This document shows, in pieces, positions 21,104 through 29,211 of a stretch of 64,000 bases of DNA. Below the pieces are notes generated by a model. It did no database searches. It saw only the letters and a program-made list of their open reading frames with translations, and was not told where the DNA came from. Source of the stretch: an uncultured Lachnospiraceae bacterium. GTDB taxonomy: Bacteria > Bacillota > Clostridia > Lachnospirales > Lachnospiraceae. The stretch lies in assembly GCA_902780405.1 (NCBI GenBank), contig CACZFI010000001.1:186001-250000 (forward strand). The letters run 5' to 3'. Positions within the stretch are counted from its first letter, which is position 1; each line of letters starts with the position of its first letter. The translations under genes and the position numbers were made by a program.

Positions 21104-21319
21104 GATGTGCCATATGTGACTGCGTTGCCAGGACAACATGAAGCCGCCGGCACTTTGCGAGGTATCTCACGAGCTTAGTGCCGCTGCGAGCTGATTCAGG
21201 TCTGCATCTACGATGCAGACAGCCCGTCGCGGCTTTGAGCGACTTCAGAGGAATCCGTTAGGATTCCTACGATGCTAGCGCAAGCGTGTCCAGGCAACAC
21301 AGTCGGCATATGGCACATC
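21104..21319. repeat. 216-bp inverted-repeat element (MITE-like or structured RNA)
   Basis: The element occupies most of the gene-free stretch 21089-21433. Its ends, GATGTGCCATATG (21104-21116) and CATATGGCACATC (21307-21319), are perfect 13-bp inverted repeats, and the pairing continues inward imperfectly for about 20 more bases. Inside are further perfect hairpins, for example AGGAATCC/GGATTCCT and TCTGCAT/ATGCAGA, and a CGGCACT/AGTGCCG stem. There is no open reading frame of note. A 22-base piece at 21284-21305 matches 18 of 22 bases at 37379-37400 on the opposite strand, showing it belongs to a dispersed family. I see no clear target-site duplication. Confidence 0.7.
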
Positions 21320-21333
21320 GTCATGTACGACAT

Positions 21334-21362
21334 TTGACATGATTTGTATTAAGTGTTATATT
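21334..21362 (+). promoter_or_regulatory. Sigma-A promoter of thiM
   Basis: TTGACA (21334-21339) and TATATT (21357-21362) are 17 bases apart, just downstream of the inverted-repeat element. The leader of about 65 bases shows no TPP riboswitch motif. Confidence 0.75.
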
Positions 21363-21433
21363 ATACAAGATTTTGTATAGAGACGACGAACGCAGGGCAG
21401 ATGTGGTGTCTGCCGAAAGAAAGAAGGGTTTAT

Positions 21434-22399
21434 ATGTTTGAGAACATGATCGAGCAGGTGCATGAAAAGGCACCTCTGATCCACAATATCATCAATTACG
21501 TGACTGCCAATGATTGCGCGAATATTGAGCGTGCGTCAGGTGCTCATTACATCATGGCGGATACGCCGGAGGAGGCCGAGGAAGTTGCGGCAGGTTCCGA
21601 TGTGGTACTTATCAATATCGGTACCATCGATCCTAATTTCGTAAGTTCTGCTTTCCTTGCAGCAAGAAAGGCCAACGAGATCGGTATTCCCGTGGTGCTT
21701 GATCCGGACTGGATCGGCAAGTCTTCCTACAGGAAGGAGACTGTGGGTAATCTCTTGAATGAGGTAAAGATCTCGGTCATCCGCGGAAACTATGACGAGA
21801 TTCGTGATTTGGCGGGCATCTCAAAGAAGACCGCAGACCTTGAGCGTCCCACACTTAATCCGATTTCCGAGGATACGCTTCCCGACTGGGTTACCTATGC
21901 GAAGGAACTTTCCAAGCGTACAGGTTCCGTGATCGTGATGTCCGGTGCCATGGACATTATCTGCGATGAAGAGCGCGTATACATTGCGAGAAACGGACAT
22001 GCCAGCATTCAGAAAGCTGTGGGCACAGGCTCCATGCTTTCGGCACTTACCGCGGGTTATGTGGCAGCAAATCCTGAGGATACATTTACTGCAGCAGCTG
22101 CGGCTGCGACCGTGATGGGCGTTGCGGGAGAGCGTGCGGTAGAGACGGCCATTGCCAACTATGCAGGCAATGCAACCTTAAAGATCGACATTATCGATGA
22201 GGTCTATAAATTAAACGACGAGCAGCTTACAACATCCGCAAAGGGTGAAATGTACACGGCAGTGGATCAGGCGAAGAATGACCTGCTTGCCGCAGCCGAG
22301 GATCTGACCAATGCTGCAGCCGAGCTTTCCGATACGGAAGAGATCAAGAACGCAACAGAGGTACTGATGTCTGCTGTCGATAAACTTCTGGAGGACTAA
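21434..22399 (+). CDS. thiM: Hydroxyethylthiazole kinase with C-terminal extension
   Basis: The first 260 or so residues are a ThiM kinase, which phosphorylates 4-methyl-5-(2-hydroxyethyl)thiazole for thiamin salvage. Visible are PLIHNIINYVTANDCAN, the IMADTPEE and INIGT stretches, and the ATP-site GTGSM motif. Many ThiM enzymes have GTGCM; the Cys is Ser here. The protein is 321 residues, while ThiM is normally about 265-275: the last 60 residues form an acidic, Ala-rich helical extension of unknown role. The ATG at 21434 follows AGAAGGG. No thiE or thiD is adjacent, and no TPP riboswitch is visible, which is unusual for this pathway. Confidence 0.85.
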   Translation: MFENMIEQVHEKAPLIHNIINYVTANDCANIERASGAHYIMADTPEEAEEVAAGSDVVLINIGTIDPNFVSSAFLAARKANEIGIPVVLDPDWIGKSSYRKETVGNLLNEVKISVIRGNYDEIRDLAGISKKTADLERPTLNPISEDTLPDWVTYAKELSKRTGSVIVMSGAMDIICDEERVYIARNGHASIQKAVGTGSMLSALTAGYVAANPEDTFTAAAAAATVMGVAGERAVETAIANYAGNATLKIDIIDEVYKLNDEQLTTSAKGEMYTAVDQAKNDLLAAAEDLTNAAAELSDTEEIKNATEVLMSAVDKLLED

Positions 22400-22400
22400 G

Positions 22401-22595
22401 GTGAAGAAAGAGAAGAAGTTCGCAGGCAATTGCGATACCTGCGCCTATCTTACCTATGACGAAGAATACGAGTCCTATGTCTGTGACGTCAACATGGACG
22501 AGGACGACTACGGCCATCTGATGCAGAACGGCTTTGTCGGATGTCCTTATTACAAGGACGGGGATGAGTACAAGGTAGTTCGTCACCAGATATAA
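22401..22595 (+). CDS. Small Cys-containing protein (DUF6472-like)
   Basis: A 64-residue protein starting with GTG; GGAGG lies 7 bases upstream and its start follows the thiM stop by one base, so it is coupled to thiM. It has the pattern CDTCAY, then an acidic tyrosine-rich middle with one Cys, then GCPYY near the C terminus, four cysteines in all that could bind a metal. It resembles short conserved Lachnospiraceae proteins grouped as DUF6472, an identification from memory. The function is unknown. Confidence 0.7.
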   Translation: MKKEKKFAGNCDTCAYLTYDEEYESYVCDVNMDEDDYGHLMQNGFVGCPYYKDGDEYKVVRHQI

Positions 22596-22596
22596 T

Positions 22597-22639
22597 GGTT
22601 AACATAAAATATGTTACGAAAAAGTTACAAACATATTAC
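22597..22639 (+). promoter_or_regulatory. WalR-like direct repeats upstream of the lysozyme gene
   Basis: Three hexamers recur every 11 bases: TGTTAC (22612-22617), AGTTAC (22623-22628) and TATTAC (22634-22639). The WalR (YycF) consensus is two TGTWAH hexamers spaced by 5 bases; the first matches fully and the others differ by one base. The block lies about 31-58 bases upstream of the -10 box, an activator-type position. The segment 22597-22619 also matches 54141-54163 at 21 of 23 bases. Confidence 0.5.
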
Positions 22640-22666
22640 AGATTTGTAGTTTTTTCGGAGATCTTG

Positions 22667-22675
22667 TGTTATAAT
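22667..22675 (+). promoter_or_regulatory. Extended -10 promoter of the lysozyme gene
   Basis: TGTTATAAT is a perfect extended -10 element. No good -35 box is present at 17 bases, which fits a need for an activator. Confidence 0.6.
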
Positions 22676-22765
22676 ATCAATTGTTGCAGCAAATGTGACG
22701 ATAAATTATCGGATAACTATAAAAGAAACTTATGGATATAAGATTCAAAACGAAGGAGAGATTTG

Positions 22766-25504
22766 ATGAAGATCAAGCGTTTACTTGCAGGACTTATGAC
22801 TGCGGCGGTTCTGGCAACCGGCCTTTCATATAACGTTCCCGCAAAGGCAGCAAATGAAACAAATGCAACAACGGAAGAAGACGTCCTTGTGAATCAGGAT
22901 GGTCGAAAAGCCAACAGCTGGAGGTATTCTGATGGTAAACCTAAGGAGAATGTTGGAACTCTTTCCGGAACATTTGCTATGGTGAATGATTTATCCGGCC
23001 AACTTGTGAGTGAAACGAAGCAGGTTGGTGTTGGTGCTCTTGTCAGAGGAATTGATGTGTCCTCACATAATGGTCATCCTGCAATCGCAGGTCGTTGTAG
23101 TTCAATAAACCCGATAGACTGGAATAAAGTAAAACAATCTGGACTCGTGGATTATGTTATTATTCGTTGTGGTTATGGCGATAATCTTGTGAGCCAGGAT
23201 GATTATGCATGGGAGTATAATGCATCAGAATGTGAACGTCTTGGTATCCCCTACGGTGTTTATCTTTATTCTTATGCAACGAATACAGCGATGGCAAAGA
23301 GTGAAGCAGAACATACTTTAAGACTATTGGCTGGGCATCATCCCTCGCTCCCGATTTATCTTGATATGGAAGATGAGTCTACATTAGATGCCGGAAAAGC
23401 TGGTCTTGCAAGTATTGCTCAGGTATACTGTAATACGCTAAGTGCCGCCGGTTATGATGTTGGAATCTATGCATCTCTTTCCTGGTTTGAAAACTATTTA
23501 AACACTTCAACGTTTGATAATCCTGAGTGGTCAAAATGGGTTGCTCAGTATTGGACAATGTGTCAGTACAAAAAACCTTATGATATGTGGCAATACTCTT
23601 CTAATGGTGATATTCCGGGTATTATCAGAACTAATCCAAAAAGTTGTGTGGATATGAATTATTGGGTGTCCGACAACACGGCAGTTCCGGTATCAAATAA
23701 GAATCTGATTTCCTATCAAACATATTTGGATGGTGGATCCAACTGGGAAAAAGCAGTTGCAAACGGAGTGCAGAGTAATAGTGTATGCCTTGCGAAAGGT
23801 ATGCAATTGCTTAAGATTAATAGCGGATCCATTGACTTGTCATATCGTGCTCATATTCAGGATGTTGGATGGACAAGCTGGGTATCAAAAGGCGGTACCC
23901 TTGGGACAAAAGGTAAGAATATCGAAGCTGTCCAGATTAAGCTCAATGGTTCGGCTGCACAGAACTATGATGTATATTATAGAGTAAAGAATATAGGATT
24001 TGGTTGGACCGGATGGGGAAAGAACGGTGAATCTGTTGGATGCATTCGCTACGGAAGAAGAGCGCAGGCTATACAGATTGCGGTTATTAAAAACTCAGGA
24101 GAATCTGTACCCAAGAGTTCTAAAAAGGTATATCGTGAAGCGGGTCTTGTTTATCAAGGTCATGTGCAAAACATTGGTACAATGTCGGCTGTTTATGAGG
24201 GAGAGACTTGTGGCTCAGTAGGTACTGGAAAACGATTAGAAGCTTTTAAAATATCTAAGAGTTCTGAAATAAAGCTTAATGGCGATGTTGAATATCAGGT
24301 TTATGCAAACAATGCTTGGCAACCGATGTGTAAAAATGGTCAGCTTGCCGGAGCCGAAGGAAAAAATCTGCAAATTCAAGCTGTGAAGATTAATCTAAAG
24401 GGCGATCTTAGTAAAGAATACAATGTATATTATCGAGTGTATAGTTCTTACTTTGATGATTGGCAAGGCTGGACATATAACGGAAATAGAGCGGGAACAA
24501 TTGGATTAGGAAGTTACATTGAAGGCATTCAGATTGAACTTGTGAAAAAAAACCAGGGCGCACCCGGAAGTACTGATCGTGCATTTGTTTATCCGTATGT
24601 ATTATACCAGACTCACATTCAAAATATAGGATGGGAGTCTACACCCAAGTTCGATGGCGAATTGAGTGGAACATCCGGAAAATCCTATCGATTGGAAGGA
24701 ATCAAGATCAATAAGGGACCTCGACTTGTTGGTAGCGGAAATATCGAGTATAGAACCCACATCCAGAACATCGGATGGGAGAAGGAATACAAAAAGAACG
24801 GTCAGATGTCCGGTACATCCGGAAGAAGCCTTCGCCTTGAAGCAATCCAAATCAGACTGACCGGGGATCTTGCAAACAAATACGATATTTACTATCGCGT
24901 GCATACGCAGGATTATGGATGGCTTGATTGGGCAAAGAACGATGAGGTTGCCGGAACATCGGGGCTTTCAAAGCGACTGGAAGCAATTCAAATTGTTATC
25001 GTTGATAAAGGTGCTTCCGCACCCGGATCAACCACCAGAGCCTGTGTAAGCCCGAAGGTGGCTTATACCACCCATGTACAGAATGTCGGATGGCAGGATA
25101 TGAAGCATGACGGTGAGATCGCCGGAACCACAGGAAGATCGCTTCGTCTTGAGGGAATCAAGATTGTGAATAACACGGGAATTCCCGGAAGCATCAACTA
25201 TCAGGTTCACGTGCAAAACATCGGATGGCAGTCAGCTCGCTACAACGGACAGTTGGCCGGAACCACAGGAAGATCTTTAAGGTTGGAAGCAATTCGAATC
25301 AGCCTTACAGGAGAACTTGCATCCAAGTATGACGTTTACTACAGAGTTCATTGCCAGAACATCGGATGGATGGGATGGGCGAAGAACGGCGATCCCGCCG
25401 GCTCCGCAGGATTCTCCTACAGACTTGAAGGTATCCAGATCGTCTATGTACCGAAGGGCGGTGCAGCTCCCGGTTCTACGGCGAGGGCGTTCATCCAAAG
25501 ATAA
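22766..25504 (+). CDS. Secreted GH25 lysozyme with twelve ChW repeats
   Basis: The 912-residue protein has a signal peptide (cleavage near AKA, residues 26-28) and a GH25 muramidase domain (about 94-310) with active-site D97 (GIDVSS) and the D200-x-E202 pair (YLDMED). About twelve ChW repeats follow, each of 40-50 residues with a GW core, arranged as four triads; the third member of a triad typically reads YYRV and the last two triad boundaries read APGST. ChW repeats are typical of clostridial cell-surface proteins. The ATG at 22766 follows AAGGAGAG. Codons from about 22850 to 24650 are richer in A and T than the rest, so the gene may be mosaic. It probably cleaves peptidoglycan outside the cell. 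Confidence 0.9.
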   Translation: MKIKRLLAGLMTAAVLATGLSYNVPAKAANETNATTEEDVLVNQDGRKANSWRYSDGKPKENVGTLSGTFAMVNDLSGQLVSETKQVGVGALVRGIDVSSHNGHPAIAGRCSSINPIDWNKVKQSGLVDYVIIRCGYGDNLVSQDDYAWEYNASECERLGIPYGVYLYSYATNTAMAKSEAEHTLRLLAGHHPSLPIYLDMEDESTLDAGKAGLASIAQVYCNTLSAAGYDVGIYASLSWFENYLNTSTFDNPEWSKWVAQYWTMCQYKKPYDMWQYSSNGDIPGIIRTNPKSCVDMNYWVSDNTAVPVSNKNLISYQTYLDGGSNWEKAVANGVQSNSVCLAKGMQLLKINSGSIDLSYRAHIQDVGWTSWVSKGGTLGTKGKNIEAVQIKLNGSAAQNYDVYYRVKNIGFGWTGWGKNGESVGCIRYGRRAQAIQIAVIKNSGESVPKSSKKVYREAGLVYQGHVQNIGTMSAVYEGETCGSVGTGKRLEAFKISKSSEIKLNGDVEYQVYANNAWQPMCKNGQLAGAEGKNLQIQAVKINLKGDLSKEYNVYYRVYSSYFDDWQGWTYNGNRAGTIGLGSYIEGIQIELVKKNQGAPGSTDRAFVYPYVLYQTHIQNIGWESTPKFDGELSGTSGKSYRLEGIKINKGPRLVGSGNIEYRTHIQNIGWEKEYKKNGQMSGTSGRSLRLEAIQIRLTGDLANKYDIYYRVHTQDYGWLDWAKNDEVAGTSGLSKRLEAIQIVIVDKGASAPGSTTRACVSPKVAYTTHVQNVGWQDMKHDGEIAGTTGRSLRLEGIKIVNNTGIPGSINYQVHVQNIGWQSARYNGQLAGTTGRSLRLEAIRISLTGELASKYDVYYRVHCQNIGWMGWAKNGDPAGSAGFSYRLEGIQIVYVPKGGAAPGSTARAFIQR

Positions 25505-25521
25505 TCGTAATAATTGGTTGC

Positions 25522-25558
25522 AAGGGGGCAGACACCATTTTGGTGTCTGACCCTTTTT
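25522..25558 (+). terminator. Terminator of the lysozyme gene
   Basis: GGCAGACACC and GGTGTCTGAC flank a short T-rich loop, are extended by GGG/CCC pairing, and end in TTTTT. Confidence 0.88.
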
Positions 25559-25604
25559 ATGTAGCATTCGGTCTTATTTTGAACAAAACTTCAACGGAGC
25601 GCGA

Positions 25605-25671
25605 GGGATGATCTATAGCGCACAAAATGGTTTGTGCGCGGTGATCGTCCCGGGAGCGACGCCAAGACAGT
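25605..25671 (+). repeat. Dispersed repeat, copy A, with long hairpin
   Basis: Bases 25605-25651 fold into a near-perfect hairpin: GGGATGATC and GCGCACAAA pair with TTTGTGCGC and GATCGTCCC across a small internal loop. Bases 25629-25671 match 37408-37449 on the opposite strand at about 39 of 43 positions. The rest of the gene-free stretch 25559-25826 contains only the transporter promoter and nothing else I recognise. The shared piece may be a relic of a decayed gene or a palindromic repeat. Confidence 0.6.
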
Positions 25672-25736
25672 TATATCGCAAGTGTGTACGGCAAGGCGGT
25701 CTGCACCCGAACCGTATAAAGCGATTCATTTTATAC

Positions 25737-25765
25737 TTGAAAAACGCCTGCAATGTCATTATAAT
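25737..25765 (+). promoter_or_regulatory. Sigma-A promoter of the OFA transporter
   Basis: TTGAAA (25737-25742) and TATAAT (25760-25765) are 17 bases apart. Confidence 0.8.
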
Positions 25766-25826
25766 ATGTAGAGTATGCGCACAGAAACATGCATATAAAT
25801 AAGAACAAAAAGGATGGTTTAAAGTC

Positions 25827-27185
25827 ATGAGTGCATCAACGCAAACAGGCAAAGGCGCAAAGTGGATCCGCGCCGCAATCCCCGCACTGCTTCTGCATTG
25901 CAGTATCGGTACGGTTTACTGCTGGTCGATCTTCTCACAGGAGATCGCAGATTACATCGGTTTCTCCAAAGGAGCTACGGAGTGGGCTTTCTCCTTCGCT
26001 ATTTTCTTCCTCGGAATGTCAGCTGCATTCCTCGGAAATGTCGTAGAGAAGGATATTCATAAGTCTTCTCTGATTGCCACAATCTGCTTCTCGGTAGGTA
26101 TGGCACTGACCGGTTACTTTATTTACTACGGTGGATCACACCAGGGCAGCAAGATTGCACTCTTTGGTATTTATATTTCTTACGGTTTCATCATGGGTAT
26201 CGGTCTCGGTACGGGATATCTTTCCCCTGTCAAGACTCTGATGCTCTGGTTTGCGGATCGTAAGGGTCTCGCAACAGGACTTGCCGTTGCAGGTTTCGGT
26301 GCCGCTAAGGCTATTGCAAGCCCTATCATGCAGAAGATGCTTGATTCCATGGGCAAGACTGGTATCTACAAGATGTTCTGGATCCTTGCCGGCGTATACT
26401 TCGTTATGATGTTCGTAGGCCACCTGCTCTTAAAGAAGCCCGACGGATGGCATGAGCCTCAGGGCAAGGGTGAGAAGCCTTCCATCATTGCAACCTTAAA
26501 GACCAAGCCGATCACAAACTACATCGGTATCTGGCTTATGTTCTACATCAACATCACCTGCGGTCTTGCATTGATCTCTCAGGAGAAGATGATCGTAAAA
26601 TGTATCGGACTTGCAGCATCCGTTGGTATCATTTCCACCGTTTCCGCCATCTTCAATGCAGGCGGACGTCTCGGATTCTCTGCATGGGCTGACAGCATGA
26701 AGGATCGTAACACGATCTACAAGCTGATCTTCATCCTTTCCATTGCATTTACCGCATGTGTAATGGCAACCCAGGGTATCAAGAAGGGAGAGGGCAATAC
26801 ACTTCTTATCGTACTCGTACTGACCCTGATCTTCTTTGTAAATGCAGGATACGGCGGTGGTTTCTCCAACGTTCCGACACTTCTTTCCGATCACTATGGT
26901 ATGGGAAGCATCAGTGCCATCCACGGTATCACCCTTTCCGCATGGGCATTTGCAGGTCTTACCGGTAACCAGGTGGCAAACTATATCGTGGATCATTCGG
27001 GTGAGTGGATCGAGCACGGCACAGATGCTGCAGGCAATGTGGTCCGCGTGAACCCTGTCGGTTATCAGAATGTACTTTACTTTACCATCGCACTTTATAC
27101 AGTTGCTTTGATTCTCTGCCTGCTTTTGGTTCGTCCCACAGACAAGGCGCTTGAAGCAAAGGCAGCGAAGAAGGCTGCAAAATAG
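25827..27185 (+). CDS. MFS transporter of the oxalate/formate antiporter (OFA) family
   Basis: A 452-residue protein with about twelve hydrophobic segments. The start (IPALLLHCSIGTVYCWSIF), the central GIGLGTGYLSPV motif and the FADRKGLATGLAVAGFG stretch are typical of OFA-family carriers such as OxlT. Family members exchange or import small carboxylates, but substrates vary widely and cannot be predicted here. The ribosome binding site is AAAGGATGG. It is followed after 12 bases by an aminotransferase gene, probably in one transcript, so an amino or keto acid is a reasonable guess for the substrate. Confidence 0.85.
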   Translation: MSASTQTGKGAKWIRAAIPALLLHCSIGTVYCWSIFSQEIADYIGFSKGATEWAFSFAIFFLGMSAAFLGNVVEKDIHKSSLIATICFSVGMALTGYFIYYGGSHQGSKIALFGIYISYGFIMGIGLGTGYLSPVKTLMLWFADRKGLATGLAVAGFGAAKAIASPIMQKMLDSMGKTGIYKMFWILAGVYFVMMFVGHLLLKKPDGWHEPQGKGEKPSIIATLKTKPITNYIGIWLMFYINITCGLALISQEKMIVKCIGLAASVGIISTVSAIFNAGGRLGFSAWADSMKDRNTIYKLIFILSIAFTACVMATQGIKKGEGNTLLIVLVLTLIFFVNAGYGGGFSNVPTLLSDHYGMGSISAIHGITLSAWAFAGLTGNQVANYIVDHSGEWIEHGTDAAGNVVRVNPVGYQNVLYFTIALYTVALILCLLLVRPTDKALEAKAAKKAAK

Positions 27186-27197
27186 AAGAGGTATCTT

Positions 27198-28481
27198 ATG
27201 AAAAAGTATACTGAGATGACAAAGGACGAGTTAAAAGAAGAACTCGCCACATTAGAAGCAGAATACAAGCGTTATCAGGGCATGAACTTAAAACTTGACA
27301 TGAGCCGTGGTAAGCCCTCTAAGGAGCAGCTGGATCTGTCCATGGGTATTATGGACGCGTTAAATTCAAGCGTGGATCTTACCTGTGAAGACGGAACCGA
27401 TTGCCGAAACTACGGATGCCTTGACGGAATTCCCGAGGCGAAAGTATTGATCGGTGATATGATGGAGAACAGTCCGGACAATATCATCATCTACGGCAAC
27501 TCTTCGCTCAATGTGATGTATGACACCGTTGCACGTGCCATGACGCACGGCATTATGGGTGCGACACCCTGGTGTAAGCTTGATAAGGTAAAATTCTTAT
27601 GCCCTTCACCGGGATATGACAGACACTTTGCCATTACGGAGTATTTCGGGATCGAGATGATCGTGGTTCCCATGACACCCGATGGTCCGGATATGGATAT
27701 GGTGGAGAAACTTGTGGCAGAAGACGATGCCATCAAGGGAATCTGGTGTGTACCCAAGTATTCCAATCCCCAGGGTTATACCTACTCGGATGAGACGGTC
27801 AGGAGATTTGCAAGATTGAAGCCGGCTGCGAAGGATTTCCGTATCTTCTGGGATAATGCATACGGTATTCATCATCTCTATGAGGATAAGCAGGATTATC
27901 TGATCGAGATTCTGGATGAGTGCAAGAAAGCCGGTAATCCGGATATGGTATACAAATTTGCATCCACATCGAAGATCACTTTCCCAGGCAGCGGAATCGC
28001 AGCACTTGCGACATCGCTTAACAACCTGGAAGATATCAAGAAGCAGTTAAAGAATCAGACCATCGGACATGACAAGGTCAATCAGCTCCGTCACGTCAGA
28101 TTCTTCAAGGATATCGAGGGTATGCGCGAGCATATGAAGAAGCATGCAGACCTGATCCGTCCGAGATTTGAGGCTGTAGAGCAGATCTTAGATGAGAATC
28201 TGGGCGGTCTTGATATCGGAAGCTGGACCAAGCCCATCGGCGGTTACTTCATCGGCTTTGATGCGATGGAGGGCTGCGCGAAGGCCATCGTGGCAAAAGC
28301 GAAGAAGGCAGGTGTCACCATGACAGATGCCGGAGCGACCTATCCTTACCACAAGGATCCCCACGATTCCAATATTCGAATCGCACCGACCTTCCCGTCG
28401 GTTGAGAATTTAAAACAGGCGGCGCTTCTTTTCACACTCTGTGTAAGAATCGTCTCTCTTGAAAAATTACTTCAGGAATAA
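27198..28481 (+). CDS. PLP-dependent aminotransferase, aspartate aminotransferase type Ic
   Basis: The 427-residue enzyme has the N-terminal MSRGKPS motif, an NPQGYTYS stretch, the D/Y pair FWDNAYG and the PLP lysine in STSKITFPGSG. These features mark the type Ic aspartate aminotransferase family (Pfam Asp_aminotransf), which moves amino groups between aspartate and 2-oxoglutarate. Its length fits that family, which has an N-terminal helical extension. It follows the OFA transporter by 12 bases with an AGAGG ribosome binding site. The exact amino acid substrate is not proven by the sequence. Confidence 0.85.
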   Translation: MKKYTEMTKDELKEELATLEAEYKRYQGMNLKLDMSRGKPSKEQLDLSMGIMDALNSSVDLTCEDGTDCRNYGCLDGIPEAKVLIGDMMENSPDNIIIYGNSSLNVMYDTVARAMTHGIMGATPWCKLDKVKFLCPSPGYDRHFAITEYFGIEMIVVPMTPDGPDMDMVEKLVAEDDAIKGIWCVPKYSNPQGYTYSDETVRRFARLKPAAKDFRIFWDNAYGIHHLYEDKQDYLIEILDECKKAGNPDMVYKFASTSKITFPGSGIAALATSLNNLEDIKKQLKNQTIGHDKVNQLRHVRFFKDIEGMREHMKKHADLIRPRFEAVEQILDENLGGLDIGSWTKPIGGYFIGFDAMEGCAKAIVAKAKKAGVTMTDAGATYPYHKDPHDSNIRIAPTFPSVENLKQAALLFTLCVRIVSLEKLLQE

Positions 28482-28485
28482 AAAA

Positions 28486-28525
28486 CGGGCCCCGTTACAT
28501 CTTGCGTAACGGGGCCCGATCTTTT
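28486..28525. terminator. Bidirectional terminator between aminotransferase and hsp20
   Basis: A perfect 13-bp stem, CGGGCCCCGTTAC with GTAACGGGGCCCG, encloses a 7-base loop. A run of A precedes it and ATCTTTT follows, so it can serve both convergent genes. Confidence 0.9.
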
Positions 28526-28530
28526 GGATC

Positions 28531-28977
28531 TTATTCGATTGCGATGGTCTTGGCGGCCTGAACTTCTTTTGCATCCTTCTTCGGGATGGAGAGGCGTAAG
28601 ACACCGTCTTCAAATTTGGCCTTGATATCTTCCTCGGTCAGTGCATCACCGACGTAGAAGCTTCTCTGCATAGAGCCGGAGTAGCGCTCGCGACGGATCA
28701 TATGACCCTTCTTGTCCTTTTCTTCCTCACGCAGGCCCTTCGCAGCGGATACGGAGAGGTATCCGTGATCCAGTGAGAGGTTGATCTCATCTTTCTTAAA
28801 GCCGGGGAGGTCGATATCCAATTCATAGCCTTTGTCATGTTCCTTGACATCGGTTTTCATCAGTTGAGCCGCATGCTTGCCGTAGAGTTTCCTGTCAACA
28901 TCCGGGAATTCATACATCTTCGGGATGTCCATCCAGTCATCCAGTAAGCAATCTCCAAAAACACTAGGTAGTAACAT
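28531..28977 (-). CDS. Small heat-shock protein, Hsp20/alpha-crystallin family
   Basis: This 148-residue chaperone has an alpha-crystallin domain at about 40-130 with DLPGFKKDEI, LREEE and the GVLRLSIPK motif; the C-terminal tail is short. Such proteins bind unfolding proteins without ATP and keep them soluble. GGAGGAATGACTT lies upstream of the ATG on the - strand. The promoter is overlapped by a CIRCE element, so control by the repressor HrcA is likely, which is uncommon for hsp20 genes compared with groE and dnaK. Confidence 0.95.
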   Translation of the reverse strand: MLLPSVFGDCLLDDWMDIPKMYEFPDVDRKLYGKHAAQLMKTDVKEHDKGYELDIDLPGFKKDEINLSLDHGYLSVSAAKGLREEEKDKKGHMIRRERYSGSMQRSFYVGDALTEEDIKAKFEDGVLRLSIPKKDAKEVQAAKTIAIE

Positions 28978-29064
28978 AAGTCATTCCTCCAATCTCTTAA
29001 AACCTTGCGGTTCCAAACGGTTTACTTAGAGCATCGGGACTTGCTGTTCCTTTGTTCTGACTAC

Positions 29065-29093
29065 GTTATACCACTCGCTGTTAGCACTGTCAA
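29065..29093 (-). promoter_or_regulatory. Sigma-A promoter of hsp20
   Basis: On the - strand TTGACA (29088-29093) and TATAAC (29065-29070) are 17 bases apart; transcription would start near 29057. The -35 box lies inside the CIRCE element. Confidence 0.8.
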
Positions 29094-29107
29094 GAGGTGA
29101 GTGCTAA
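29081..29107. promoter_or_regulatory. CIRCE element (HrcA operator)
   Basis: TTAGCACTG, nine bases, GAGTGCTAA matches the CIRCE consensus with one mismatch (C to G at the inner end of the left arm). Confidence 0.9.
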
Positions 29108-29138
29108 TTTCACAAAATCTTCACATTTTTGCTTCTGC

Positions 29139-29167
29139 TTGCAAATCAAATGAATATGCTTTACAAT
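29139..29167 (+). promoter_or_regulatory. Sigma-A promoter of lemA
   Basis: TTGCAA (29139-29144) and TACAAT (29162-29167) are 17 bases apart. Confidence 0.65.
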
Positions 29168-29211
29168 AGTGAAAGCAGTAAAACACGTATGTTTTAAGGA
29201 GGATATGGGGT

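Noticed and set aside
21363..21433. TPP riboswitch before thiM
   Set aside because: No CUGAGA or other thi-box core is present and the leader is too short.
22800..25500. ChW repeats as a CRISPR array or DNA-level tandem repeat
   Set aside because: The repetition is at protein level with diverged codons; no uniform repeats and spacers exist.
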